Below the pieces are notes generated by a model. It saw only the letters and a list, made by a program, of their open reading frames with translations. It did not search any database and was not told the DNA's origin. Shown here piece by piece: positions 24,141-32,446 of a DNA stretch of 64,000 bases. Each line of letters opens with the position of its first letter. The first letter of the stretch is position 1. Source of the DNA: a bacterium (GTDB lineage Bacteria; Myxococcota_A; Bradymonadia; UBA7976; UBA1532); the NCBI GenBank assembly GCA_030426085.1, contig JAUHYW010000027.1, positions 1 to 64,000 on the forward strand, written 5' to 3'. A program made the position numbers and the translations under genes.

Positions 24141-25034
24141 ATGCGATTCATGATTCGGGCGGCCCTCGCCCTGGCCCTGTCGTGCCCCGCCTGGGTCGCG
24201 GCCCAGCCGGGTCACGATCACGCGCATGGCCCCGCGGGGCACGGTCACGCGCATGGCCTCGCGGGGCACGCCGACGGCGATCGGCCCGACCCCCGCCGGC
24301 CGTTCATCGGCGACTGGCAGATCGACGTGCAGGCCACCCTGGACGCCGATCCCCAGATGAAGGCGGCCGCGGCGGCCGACGGCGCCCTGGCGGCCGCCCG
24401 GGAGACCCTGGGTCGGACCCGCCTGCGCTTCACGCCCGATGGCCGGGCGACGGTGAGCTTCCCCGATGGGCGGCGGGAGGGCGTCTTCGTGATCACGGGC
24501 GAGGGCGACGCCCTGTCGGTGCGCATCATCGACGCCCAGGACAACCGGCTGAACACCGCCGACTACGCGACCACGCTGAAGGATGGCCGGCTGACGATGC
24601 GCCACGACGGCACCACCCTGGTGTTCGTGCGGCCGGGCGCGGTCGGCGCGCCGGAGAAGCCGGCCCTGCCCCGGGCGCAGGCGCGGGCGATCATCGGCCG
24701 GTGGACGGTGGACGTGCCCCGCACGCTCAGCGCCGACGAGCGGCTGCGCTCGATGACCGCCGAGCAGCAGAAGCTGGCCCGGGACGCGGCCGAGAAGTTC
24801 CTGTCGCAGCTCGTGTTCGAGTGGCGGGCCGACGGCACCGCGACGATCGGCATGGGCGGCCGCAGCCAGGGCAACCGCTGGCGGCTGGTGGGCAAGGAGG
24901 GCGCGCGCTACACCCTCGACGTGGCGTTCGACGACGGGCCCGAGACCGGCGAGACGCTGGTGCTCGAGGTGGACGGGGCCTACATGCGCATGACGATGGG
25001 GCCCCAGGTGCTGGTGCTCGCGCGGGGCGGCTGA
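24141..25034 (+). CDS. Exported His-rich protein with duplicated lipocalin-like domain
   Basis: 297 residues. A signal peptide ends at AAQPG. A His-rich run with repeats of GHxHAHG lies at about residues 22-50 and is probably metal-binding. Two copies of one domain of about 115 residues follow, each opening with IG-W-DV (FIGDWQIDVQ and IIGRWTVDVP), a helical stretch, then F-x-x-DGxATxSF strands. This layout resembles small lipocalin-like or DUF4488-type barrels, but the match is loose. It shares a nearly identical leader, GGGAGATCGnATG, with the preceding gene. It probably works in the periplasm with the DUF1592/DUF1552 proteins. Metal carriage is an inference from the histidines. Confidence 0.65.
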   Translation: MRFMIRAALALALSCPAWVAAQPGHDHAHGPAGHGHAHGLAGHADGDRPDPRRPFIGDWQIDVQATLDADPQMKAAAAADGALAAARETLGRTRLRFTPDGRATVSFPDGRREGVFVITGEGDALSVRIIDAQDNRLNTADYATTLKDGRLTMRHDGTTLVFVRPGAVGAPEKPALPRAQARAIIGRWTVDVPRTLSADERLRSMTAEQQKLARDAAEKFLSQLVFEWRADGTATIGMGGRSQGNRWRLVGKEGARYTLDVAFDDGPETGETLVLEVDGAYMRMTMGPQVLVLARGG

Positions 25035-25045
25035 GGGAGGCGACC

Positions 25046-26830
25046 ATGGCCGATCGATCCGATGCGACCCCCACGCCCCACCTGCGCGACGCGCCCCTGC
25101 CCCGGTGGGTGGCCCAGGCCCACCGGCGGGACAGCCGGGACGTGGCGTTCACCGTCGACGGCGACCGGGTGGCGACCATCGGCGACGACGCGCCGATCCA
25201 CCTGTGGGACGCCTTCACCGGGGCCCGCGTGCGCACCTTCGCCGGGCATCGGCGGGGCGGCGAGGCGCTGGCGATGCACCCCGACGGGGCGTGGCTGTTC
25301 TCGGCCGGCCGGGACAAGGCGGTGCGGGTCTGGCACCTCGAGACGGGCCGCGAGCTGGCCTGCTTCGAGGGGCACGGGGGCGGGGTGACCGCGATGGCCA
25401 TCAGCCCCGACGGGGCGTTCGCGGCCACCGGCTCGACCGACCGCGGGGTGTGCATCTGGGACGCGCGCAGCGGGGATTGCCTCGCCACCTGGAAGGGGCA
25501 CGCCGATCCGGTGCGCTTCGTGACGTTCACCGATCTGGGGGGCTTCCCCTGGGTGTGGTCCGGCTGCGAGAGCGGGGTGCTCATCGGGGGGCCGGTGGGC
25601 GCCGAGAAGCCGAGCCACCGCATGGCCGGGCACCGGGTCATCGCCCGCGATCCGCACAACGACCGCATCATCGAGCGCAGCACCTTCCACGACGCCCGCG
25701 AGGCGTCGCAGGCGGCGGTGCGGCTCTTCGGCCCCGACGGGGTCGGCCCGCCCGAGTCCCGCTTGGAGGGGCACCTCGGCGAGGTGCGCTGCGCGACGTT
25801 CACCCCCGCCGGCATCGCCCTGACCGGCAGCGCCGATCGGGGGCTGCGGCGGTTCGCCATCGACGGTTCACTGGTCAGCCACCTGCGGGCCGGCGGGGCG
25901 GCCTGCGATCGGCTGGCGGTGCACCCGAAGGGCGCGCTGGTGGCGATCGGCGACGCCGACGGGCGGCTGCTGGTCTTCGACGGCGAGGCGGTCTTCGACG
26001 ACGTCTTCGAGCCGCCGCACAGCCACGCGATCAGCGCGGTGGGGCTCGACGATCGGGGGCGGCCGTGGAGCCTGGGGCGGGACGGGCGGCTGGTGGTGCG
26101 GGGCGCCGATCTGCGCCCGGTGCGTACGGTTCGGCTGCGCGACGTGGACTCGATGCACAGCTCGGCCGGCTTCGTGGCCGGCGGCTGGTGGCGCCACGGG
26201 CCGCTGACGGTGTCGAGCACCCGGGCCCGGGGCATCGAGCGGTGGGAGCTGGTCAACCGGCCGTCGGTCGAGGCCTACCACGGGATGTCCGACGCGTCGG
26301 CCGACGGGGCGGCGGTGGGCGCCGAGCGGGTGGCGGTGACGCTGCTCGACGGCACGCTGCGCCTGCTCGACGTCGCCGATCTGCGGGCGGTGGCCCGAGT
26401 CGACCTGAGCGGCTACCCGCTGGCGGTGGCCCTCGGCCCCGACGACCGGGCGGCGGTGGCCGACGACAAGGGCGAGCTGATGCTCTGCGACCGGGACGGC
26501 GAGGGCGTCGAGCGCCACCCCGCGGGGCGGATCACGGCGCTGGCCTACGGCCCGGACGGCGCGCTGTACATCGGCGGCCGCGACGGGCGGGTGCGGCGCT
26601 TCGGCGGCGAGGCGCTCGCCGGGCGGCACGACGGCCCGGTCTCGACGCTGGTGTTCGCGGGCGACGCGGTGGTCTCGGCCGGCGCCGATCGGCGGGTGAT
26701 CGCCCGTCGGGGGGACGCCGAGGTCCGGCGCTGGACGCTGCCGGTGCCGGTGACCGCGCTGAGCCCGTTCGCCGGGGGCGTGATCTACGGCGACGCGGCG
26801 GGCGCGATGGGGCGGCTGGACTTCGGCTGA
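25046..26830 (+). CDS. WD40 beta-propeller protein
   Basis: 594 residues with no signal peptide or membrane segment, so cytoplasmic. At least seven to ten WD-type blades can be counted. The first four are canonical (IHLWDAFTGARVRTFAGH, VRVWHLETGRELACFEGH, VCIWDARSGDCLATWKGH). Later ones are diverged with DG turns and no WD. The length fits one or two closed propellers. AGGGAGG ends 5 nt before the ATG, and the gene follows the preceding one by 11 bp. A binding scaffold role is typical, but no partner is apparent apart from the operon and the HEAT-repeat gene transcribed towards it. Confidence 0.8.
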   Translation: MADRSDATPTPHLRDAPLPRWVAQAHRRDSRDVAFTVDGDRVATIGDDAPIHLWDAFTGARVRTFAGHRRGGEALAMHPDGAWLFSAGRDKAVRVWHLETGRELACFEGHGGGVTAMAISPDGAFAATGSTDRGVCIWDARSGDCLATWKGHADPVRFVTFTDLGGFPWVWSGCESGVLIGGPVGAEKPSHRMAGHRVIARDPHNDRIIERSTFHDAREASQAAVRLFGPDGVGPPESRLEGHLGEVRCATFTPAGIALTGSADRGLRRFAIDGSLVSHLRAGGAACDRLAVHPKGALVAIGDADGRLLVFDGEAVFDDVFEPPHSHAISAVGLDDRGRPWSLGRDGRLVVRGADLRPVRTVRLRDVDSMHSSAGFVAGGWWRHGPLTVSSTRARGIERWELVNRPSVEAYHGMSDASADGAAVGAERVAVTLLDGTLRLLDVADLRAVARVDLSGYPLAVALGPDDRAAVADDKGELMLCDRDGEGVERHPAGRITALAYGPDGALYIGGRDGRVRRFGGEALAGRHDGPVSTLVFAGDAVVSAGADRRVIARRGDAEVRRWTLPVPVTALSPFAGGVIYGDAAGAMGRLDFG

Positions 26831-26843
26831 CCCCCCCGCCGCC

Positions 26844-28586
26844 TCACTCCTCGAGCGACAGCTCGCCGCCCGCCTCCCCCACCGACAGCCCGCCCCGCGG
26901 GCCGCGGGTCTCCCGATCGCGGATGGCCGCGATGGCCGCCTGGGCCGCCGCCTTGACATCGCCCGGGGCGAAGAAGCCGGTCAGCCCGTCGAGCGGGCCG
27001 AGGGCCCGGGCCGTGCCCAGCCGGGCCAGCGCCCGGGCGGCCGTGATCCGCAAGAAGTCGCTGCCCTCGAGCGCCGCGATGCACCGGGCCTCGCCGGCCG
27101 GATCACCCAGCCCGGCCAGCGCGTCGAGCAGGCGGGCCTCGCGCTCGGGGTCGGTCGAGCGGTGGTCGGGGGCGTGCCGGGCGAGCCAGGCCGCGCCGTG
27201 GCGGGGGCGGCGCTCGCTGAGCGCGGCGGTCAGGGTGCGGGCGAGCGCCGGGGGCAGCTCGGTCGGGCAGCGGGCGATCAGCGGGGGGTCGGGCGCCGCG
27301 TCGAGGGCCACGCAGATCCGGCGGGCGGCCTCGGCGAAGACCCGGGGCTGCGCGCTCTGGACCACGCTCGGGGCCCGCACCGCCCAGTCGACCAGCGCCG
27401 CGTCGATGGCCGGGCCCTCGCCGGCGCACAGCACCTCGAAGAGCGCCCGCCGGCCGGCGCCGCTCGTGGGTCGCAGCTCGGCCAGCGCAGGGTGCCCGGC
27501 GGCGGGCGGCAGCGCGGCGAGGGCCCGGACGACGCCGGCCTCGCCGTCGGCGGTGCGCGGGCGCAGCCCGACCAGTCGCCGGGCCGCGCCCTCGGGATCG
27601 CGCGCGCCGCCGGCCGCGGCGAGCTGCACCCGCACCCCCTCGTCGCCCACAGGCAGGGCGGCCAGGGCGTCGAGGGCCGCCGGGTGGTCGGCCAGCCGGG
27701 GCAGGAGGGCCCGGACGAGCGCCGGCTCACGGGCCAGGATGTCGGGCTCGGGATCGGCCCGGCGGGGGTCGGTCATCGCCGCGGCGATCCGCTCGACCCA
27801 CGCCGTCCGGTCGGCGTCCCCCAGATCCCGGGCGATGTCTCGGGCCGCGAGCAGCGCCGGCGTGCTCTCGGCGGCGTAGCGGTCGCACGCGGCGATGAAG
27901 TGCTCGAAGTCGGCGGCGCAGTGGGGCGCGAGCCGGGTGAGCAGCTCGGGGCCGTCCCCCGGGTGGTGGCGGCTCAGCCCGTCCAGGATCGGGCCGGCCC
28001 AGCGGGCGTCGCCGGCCATCGCCCGCATCCGCGCCCGGGCCAGGCGCCGCTGGGGTTCCGCCGGGTCGCCGAACGCCATCTCCACGACCTGCCGGGGGCT
28101 CGGCCGGCGCAGCGCCCGCAACAGATCGGCGGCGGTCTCGATGAGCGCGCGGGCCTCGTCCGTGGTGCGGGCGCTGGCGGTGGCCCGGGGCTCGATCAGG
28201 ATCTGTTCGTCGGTGACCCAGGCGCCCAGCTCGATCATCTCGGCCAGCAGCGCCCGGGTCGGCCGGTCGAGGCGCAGGCGGACACCCTCGGGATCGGCGG
28301 CGACGACCGCGACCGCGGCGTCGAAGTCGGGGTCACCGGTCTCCGCGCCTCCGCTCCAGCCGCCGACGAGGGCCCGGGGCACGATGCGCAGATCGTCCTC
28401 GCCGCCGAGGACGGTGTCGGCCCGGGCGGCCACCACGGCCCGGAGCGCGTCGGGGCGGAAGCTCAGCGTGATGCGGGCCCCGGCGTGGCGCCCGACGAGC
28501 GACAGCCCCAGCCGGGGCGACCCGATGCGCCGGCGATCCGGCTCGAGCCCCAGCGCGTCGGCCAGGGCGCCCCAGACGGTGTTCAC
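26844..28586 (-). CDS. HEAT-repeat-like cytoplasmic protein
   Basis: 580 residues, very rich in Ala/Arg/Leu. Residues 1-110 form a separate alpha/beta domain (RIGSPRLGLSLVGRHAGARITLSF). From about 170 to the end, helix pairs repeat with HEAT character (LDALAGLGDPAGEARCIAALEGSDFLRITAARALARLGTA is cut here only for length; the repeat period is about 35). The GTG start has AAGGAG 5 nt upstream; the longer frame reaching 28748 has no ribosome binding site. It is convergent with the WD40 gene, stops 14 bp apart. It is likely a scaffold or adaptor, and no enzyme motif is seen. Confidence 0.65.
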   Translation of the reverse strand: MNTVWGALADALGLEPDRRRIGSPRLGLSLVGRHAGARITLSFRPDALRAVVAARADTVLGGEDDLRIVPRALVGGWSGGAETGDPDFDAAVAVVAADPEGVRLRLDRPTRALLAEMIELGAWVTDEQILIEPRATASARTTDEARALIETAADLLRALRRPSPRQVVEMAFGDPAEPQRRLARARMRAMAGDARWAGPILDGLSRHHPGDGPELLTRLAPHCAADFEHFIAACDRYAAESTPALLAARDIARDLGDADRTAWVERIAAAMTDPRRADPEPDILAREPALVRALLPRLADHPAALDALAALPVGDEGVRVQLAAAGGARDPEGAARRLVGLRPRTADGEAGVVRALAALPPAAGHPALAELRPTSGAGRRALFEVLCAGEGPAIDAALVDWAVRAPSVVQSAQPRVFAEAARRICVALDAAPDPPLIARCPTELPPALARTLTAALSERRPRHGAAWLARHAPDHRSTDPEREARLLDALAGLGDPAGEARCIAALEGSDFLRITAARALARLGTARALGPLDGLTGFFAPGDVKAAAQAAIAAIRDRETRGPRGGLSVGEAGGELSLEE

Positions 28587-28673
28587 GGCGGCTCCTTCGG
28601 GCCTGCGGGCCGCGGGGTGCGACCCGCGGGCACGATAGCCGCCCGGTCGCGGGGGGTCCACCGCGGGAACCGC

Positions 28674-28702
28674 TTGCCCGACCTCGGGCGCCGCCCTACC
28701 CT
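28674..28702 (+). promoter_or_regulatory. Predicted promoter of the giant repeat lipoprotein
   Basis: TTGCCC (28674-28679), 17 bp, TACCCT (28697-28702), 30 bp before the ATG. A diverging TATCGT (revcomp of 28632-28637) could serve the HEAT gene. Confidence 0.55.
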
Positions 28703-28732
28703 GGCGCCGACCGACCGGCTCGGAGGGGAGAC

Positions 28733-31700
28733 ATGAAGTCGTGGTCATGGTTGCGCGGCGCCGCGCTCGCGGTGCTCCTGTCGTCGATGGCGTGCGTCCC
28801 GGGCGGGGGCGGCGGCGGTGGCGGGGGCGACGGGGGCGACGGGGGCGGCGGTGAGGTCGACGGCGGCGACGGCGGCAGCGGCGGCGGGGTCGACGCCGGC
28901 GGTCAGGGCGGCGTGGGCGGTCAGGGCGGCGTAGGCGGTCAGGGCGGCGTAGGCGGTCAGGGCGGCGTAGGCGGTCAGGGCGGCGTGGGCGGTGACGGCG
29001 GTCAGGGCGGCGTGGGCGGTCAAGGCGGTCAGGGCGGCGTGGGCGGTCAAGGCGGCGTGGGCGGTGACGGCGGCGCGGGCGGCGGGCCGGACGAGCCCTG
29101 CGCCACCGAAGGGGCCACCGAGCGCCGGCCGTGCGGCATCAACGACCGGGGCCGCATCAGCCGCACCTGCGCCGACGGCGTGTGGGGCCCGTGGTCCGGC
29201 TGCGACGATCCCGATGAGTGCGTCGACCGGGCCGAAGAGGTCGTGCCGTGCGGCTTCAACGATCGCGGGGAGCAGCTCCGGGCCTGCGTGGAGGGCCAGT
29301 GGGGGCCGTTCGAGGCGTGCGACGATCCCGACGCGTGCCGCGATGGCGCCGAGGAGGAGCAGGCGTGCGGGATCAACGGCCGCGGCGCCCGCGCCCGGAT
29401 CTGCGCCGCCGGGGCCTGGGGCGACTTCGGGCCGTGCGATGACACCGATGAGTGCCTGGACGGCGAGGTCGAGCTGCGCGACTGCGGGCTCAACGGCCGG
29501 GGGCAGCAGACCCGGATCTGCGGGGTCGGCGAGTGGGGGGCCTTCGGCGCCTGTGACGATCCCGATGAGTGTGTGAACGGCGCCGAGGAGTCGGTGGTCT
29601 GCGGCCTCAACGGCCGCGGGGAGCGCACCCGGAGCTGCGCCGGCGGCCGGTGGAGCCCGCTGAGCGCCTGCGCCGATCCCGACGAGTGCCGCGACGGCGA
29701 CACCGAGGATCGGGCCTGCGGTCTCAACAACCGCGGCGCCCGCACCCGGGCCTGCGCCGAGGGGCAGTGGGGCGCCTTCCCCGCCTGCGACGATCCCGAC
29801 GAGTGCCGCGACGGGTCGATCGATCGGCAGGTGTGCGGGGCCAACGGCAACGGCGAGCGCACCCGGACCTGCGTGCAGGGCCAGTACGGGCCGCTGTCGC
29901 AATGCGTCGATCCCGACGGCTGCGTGAACGGTGCCGTCGAGGAGCAGGCGTGCGGGCTCAACGGCCGCGGGGTGCAGACGTCGACCTGTCGCGACGGGGC
30001 CTTCGGGCCGTTCAGCGCGTGCGACGACCCCGACGCGTGCGTCGACGGCACCTCGGAGCGCGAGCCGTGCCCCCTCGTCGGCGTCGAGCGGGTGCGGCGC
30101 TGCGTGGCGGGGCAGTTCGGCGCGTTCGACCCGGCCGAGTGCCCTGCCCCGGCGTGCGACAACGGGCTGGACGACGACGGCGACGGGCGCATCGACGGCC
30201 TGGATCCGGGCTGCGACGGGGACGAGGACGACGACGAGTTCGACGTCGCCTGCGACAACGGCTTCGACGACGACGGCGACGGGCGGATCGACCTCGACGA
30301 CCCGGGCTGCGCCCGCAGCAGCGATGTCGACGAGGCGAACCCCGATGTGCTGCCCGAGTGCGGCAACGGGGTCGACGACGACGGGGACGGCCTCGTGGAT
30401 CGGGCCGACCCGCAGTGCCCGGCCGCCGGCACGCCCTTCGAGCGCGACTACTGCGCCTTCACCGACAACATCGTGCGCCTGCCGCCGGAGGGCGGCCGGG
30501 TGGACTTCGAGACCAGCGCCGCGCCCCGCGTGGACCGAGCGGACTGCGGGGGCGGCGGACCGGCGGCGGTGGGCGTGCTCGTCCTCGAAGAGCGGTCGTT
30601 CGTCGAGTTCCACATCGTCGAGCGCAGCTACGACACGCTCATCCACCTGCGCGCCGACTGCGACGATCAGGGCACCGAGCTGGGCTGCGACGACGACAGC
30701 GGCGACGACGGGCGGGCCTCGCGGCTGGTGTTCGAGCGGCTGCCGGCGGGCACGTACTTCCTGATGCTGGACGGATACTCGGGTGCGGCGGGCCGGGGCA
30801 CGCTCGAGGTTCAGGTCGCCGAGGCGCTCATCGCCGAGTGCGAGAACGGGGAGGACGACGACGGCGACGGCCGGGTGGATCTGCTCGACCCCGGCTGCGG
30901 CGATCAGTTCGACGACGACGAGAGCGACGAGCCGGCGTGCCAGAACACCTTCGACGACGACGGCGACGGGCGCGTCGACCTGGATGATCCGGGCTGCACC
31001 GACGCCGCCGACGATCGGGAGGGCGATGAGCCCGAGTGCCAGAACACCTTCGACGACGATGGCGATGGGCGGCGTGATCTCGAGGATCCGGGCTGCGCCG
31101 ACGCCGACGACGATGACGAGGGCGACGAGCCCGAGTGCCAGAACACCTTCGACGACGACCTCGACGGGCGCACTGATCTGGAGGACATCGGCTGCTTCGA
31201 CGCCGATGACGACGACGAGAGCGACGACCCGTCGGGCCCGGCGTGCAGCAACGGGGTCGACGACGACCGCGACGGGCTGCCCGATCTCACCGACATCGGC
31301 TGCGCGTGGCCCGGCGACGACGACGAGGCCGATCCGGGGGCCATCCCGGCTTGCGCCAACGGGATCGACGATGACGGCGACGGGCGCACCGACTGGCCCC
31401 AGGACCCCGGCTGCACCGGCAGCGGCGATGTCCGCGAGGCCAAGCAGTGCCTCGAGCGGGCGGCGACGCCGGTGGCCGCCGCGCCGATCCAGGGGCGCAC
31501 CGTCGAGGGCGGCGCGAACGACTTCGAGGCGAGCTGCGGCGGCTTCGAGGCGCCGGACGCGGCCTTCGTCTACACGCTCGACGCGCGGGCGACGCTGGTG
31601 GCCTCCGTGGACGACCCGGGCACCGACTTCGCCGCCGCGGTCTCGATCCGTCGGGCGTGTGACGATCTGCGCAGCGAGCTGGCCTGCGGCGTCGGCGATG

Positions 31701-32443
31701 CGCCGACGGCGGTCGTCGAGGACGCGGCGCCGGGAGACTACTACATCATCGTGGACGGGGCCGGCCCGCCGGGGCTGCGGGGGTCGGCCGATCCGATCGC
31801 GCTGCCCGCCGATCCGGAGGGCTTCGTGGTGGACGACGATCTGGGCACGGCGCGCTCCACGTGCTGGAACGACGGCGGCGGCGACGCGTTCGACTGCTAC
31901 GGGCAGGTGACGGTGACCTTCGAGGGCGTCACGAGCCCCCAGCTGGTGGTCACCCCGGGTGTCTACCAGAGCGCGGTGGGCGACTTCGCCTTCAGCTATC
32001 GCAGCGAGCTGGTGGGCAACGTGTGGCGCCTGGTGCTCGACCACCCGGAGGGCGGGCAGGAGCCGCGGGCGTTCGACTTCGAGTTGAACGGCAACCTGGG
32101 CAGCGACGGCTTCACCCAGCGCATCGATCTGGCGGGTGAGCTGTTCGGCGCGCCGATCAGCGCCATCCGGACCGACGACGCGGCCCCGTTCGCCGATCCG
32201 CCGGTGTATCACCTGCTGGTGCCCAGCCGGTTCGTGGCCTTCGACGACGTGACCTATGAGGTCGCCCGGGATCTCGTGACCGTCGCCCTCGAGGGCGCGC
32301 GGCTGCCGTTGACCTTCTACGTGGTGCCGACGTACGTCGACGACAGTCAGGCGGTGCTCGACGCGCTGCTGGCCGACGTCGAGCGCCTCGGCGGCGACGG
32401 GCCGGAGGCGGGCGGCTTCGTGCTGACCGTCACCGAGGAGTAG
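28733..32443 (+). CDS. Giant multi-repeat lipoprotein with Cys and Asp repeats
   Basis: 1236 residues. The signal ends in lipobox SSMAC. Then come: a Gly-rich stalk (about 23-120) made largely of GGQGGV hexapeptides; about ten Cys modules of about 41 residues (pattern C-G-x-N-x-R-G...C...G-x-W-G-x(4)-C-DD-P-D-E-C) to about residue 465; and Asp-rich repeats of the form NGxDDDGDGxxDxxDPGC at 475-565. A PPC-like beta domain (about 570-700), six more Asp repeats (about 700-900) and a second PPC-like region with a beta-rich tail complete it. The Asp repeats resemble thrombospondin type 3 calcium loops. It is probably a rod-shaped calcium-binding surface protein. GGAGGGGAG precedes the ATG. Confidence 0.8.
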   Translation: MKSWSWLRGAALAVLLSSMACVPGGGGGGGGGDGGDGGGGEVDGGDGGSGGGVDAGGQGGVGGQGGVGGQGGVGGQGGVGGQGGVGGDGGQGGVGGQGGQGGVGGQGGVGGDGGAGGGPDEPCATEGATERRPCGINDRGRISRTCADGVWGPWSGCDDPDECVDRAEEVVPCGFNDRGEQLRACVEGQWGPFEACDDPDACRDGAEEEQACGINGRGARARICAAGAWGDFGPCDDTDECLDGEVELRDCGLNGRGQQTRICGVGEWGAFGACDDPDECVNGAEESVVCGLNGRGERTRSCAGGRWSPLSACADPDECRDGDTEDRACGLNNRGARTRACAEGQWGAFPACDDPDECRDGSIDRQVCGANGNGERTRTCVQGQYGPLSQCVDPDGCVNGAVEEQACGLNGRGVQTSTCRDGAFGPFSACDDPDACVDGTSEREPCPLVGVERVRRCVAGQFGAFDPAECPAPACDNGLDDDGDGRIDGLDPGCDGDEDDDEFDVACDNGFDDDGDGRIDLDDPGCARSSDVDEANPDVLPECGNGVDDDGDGLVDRADPQCPAAGTPFERDYCAFTDNIVRLPPEGGRVDFETSAAPRVDRADCGGGGPAAVGVLVLEERSFVEFHIVERSYDTLIHLRADCDDQGTELGCDDDSGDDGRASRLVFERLPAGTYFLMLDGYSGAAGRGTLEVQVAEALIAECENGEDDDGDGRVDLLDPGCGDQFDDDESDEPACQNTFDDDGDGRVDLDDPGCTDAADDREGDEPECQNTFDDDGDGRRDLEDPGCADADDDDEGDEPECQNTFDDDLDGRTDLEDIGCFDADDDDESDDPSGPACSNGVDDDRDGLPDLTDIGCAWPGDDDEADPGAIPACANGIDDDGDGRTDWPQDPGCTGSGDVREAKQCLERAATPVAAAPIQGRTVEGGANDFEASCGGFEAPDAAFVYTLDARATLVASVDDPGTDFAAAVSIRRACDDLRSELACGVGDAPTAVVEDAAPGDYYIIVDGAGPPGLRGSADPIALPADPEGFVVDDDLGTARSTCWNDGGGDAFDCYGQVTVTFEGVTSPQLVVTPGVYQSAVGDFAFSYRSELVGNVWRLVLDHPEGGQEPRAFDFELNGNLGSDGFTQRIDLAGELFGAPISAIRTDDAAPFADPPVYHLLVPSRFVAFDDVTYEVARDLVTVALEGARLPLTFYVVPTYVDDSQAVLDALLADVERLGGDGPEAGGFVLTVTEE
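28898..29085 (+). repeat. 18 bp tandem repeat coding for a GGQGGV stalk
   Basis: Copies of GGCGGTCAGGGCGGCGTR follow each other, with shortened or GGD-containing variants (GGCGGTGACGGC). All lie in frame inside the giant lipoprotein gene. Third-base differences (GTA/GTG, CAG/CAA) show that the array is diverging while the peptide is kept. Confidence 0.85.
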
Positions 32444-32446
32444 CCG

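Noticed and set aside
28898-29085. CRISPR array or non-coding satellite
   Set aside because: All 18 bp units stay in frame in a coding region and vary mainly at third bases.
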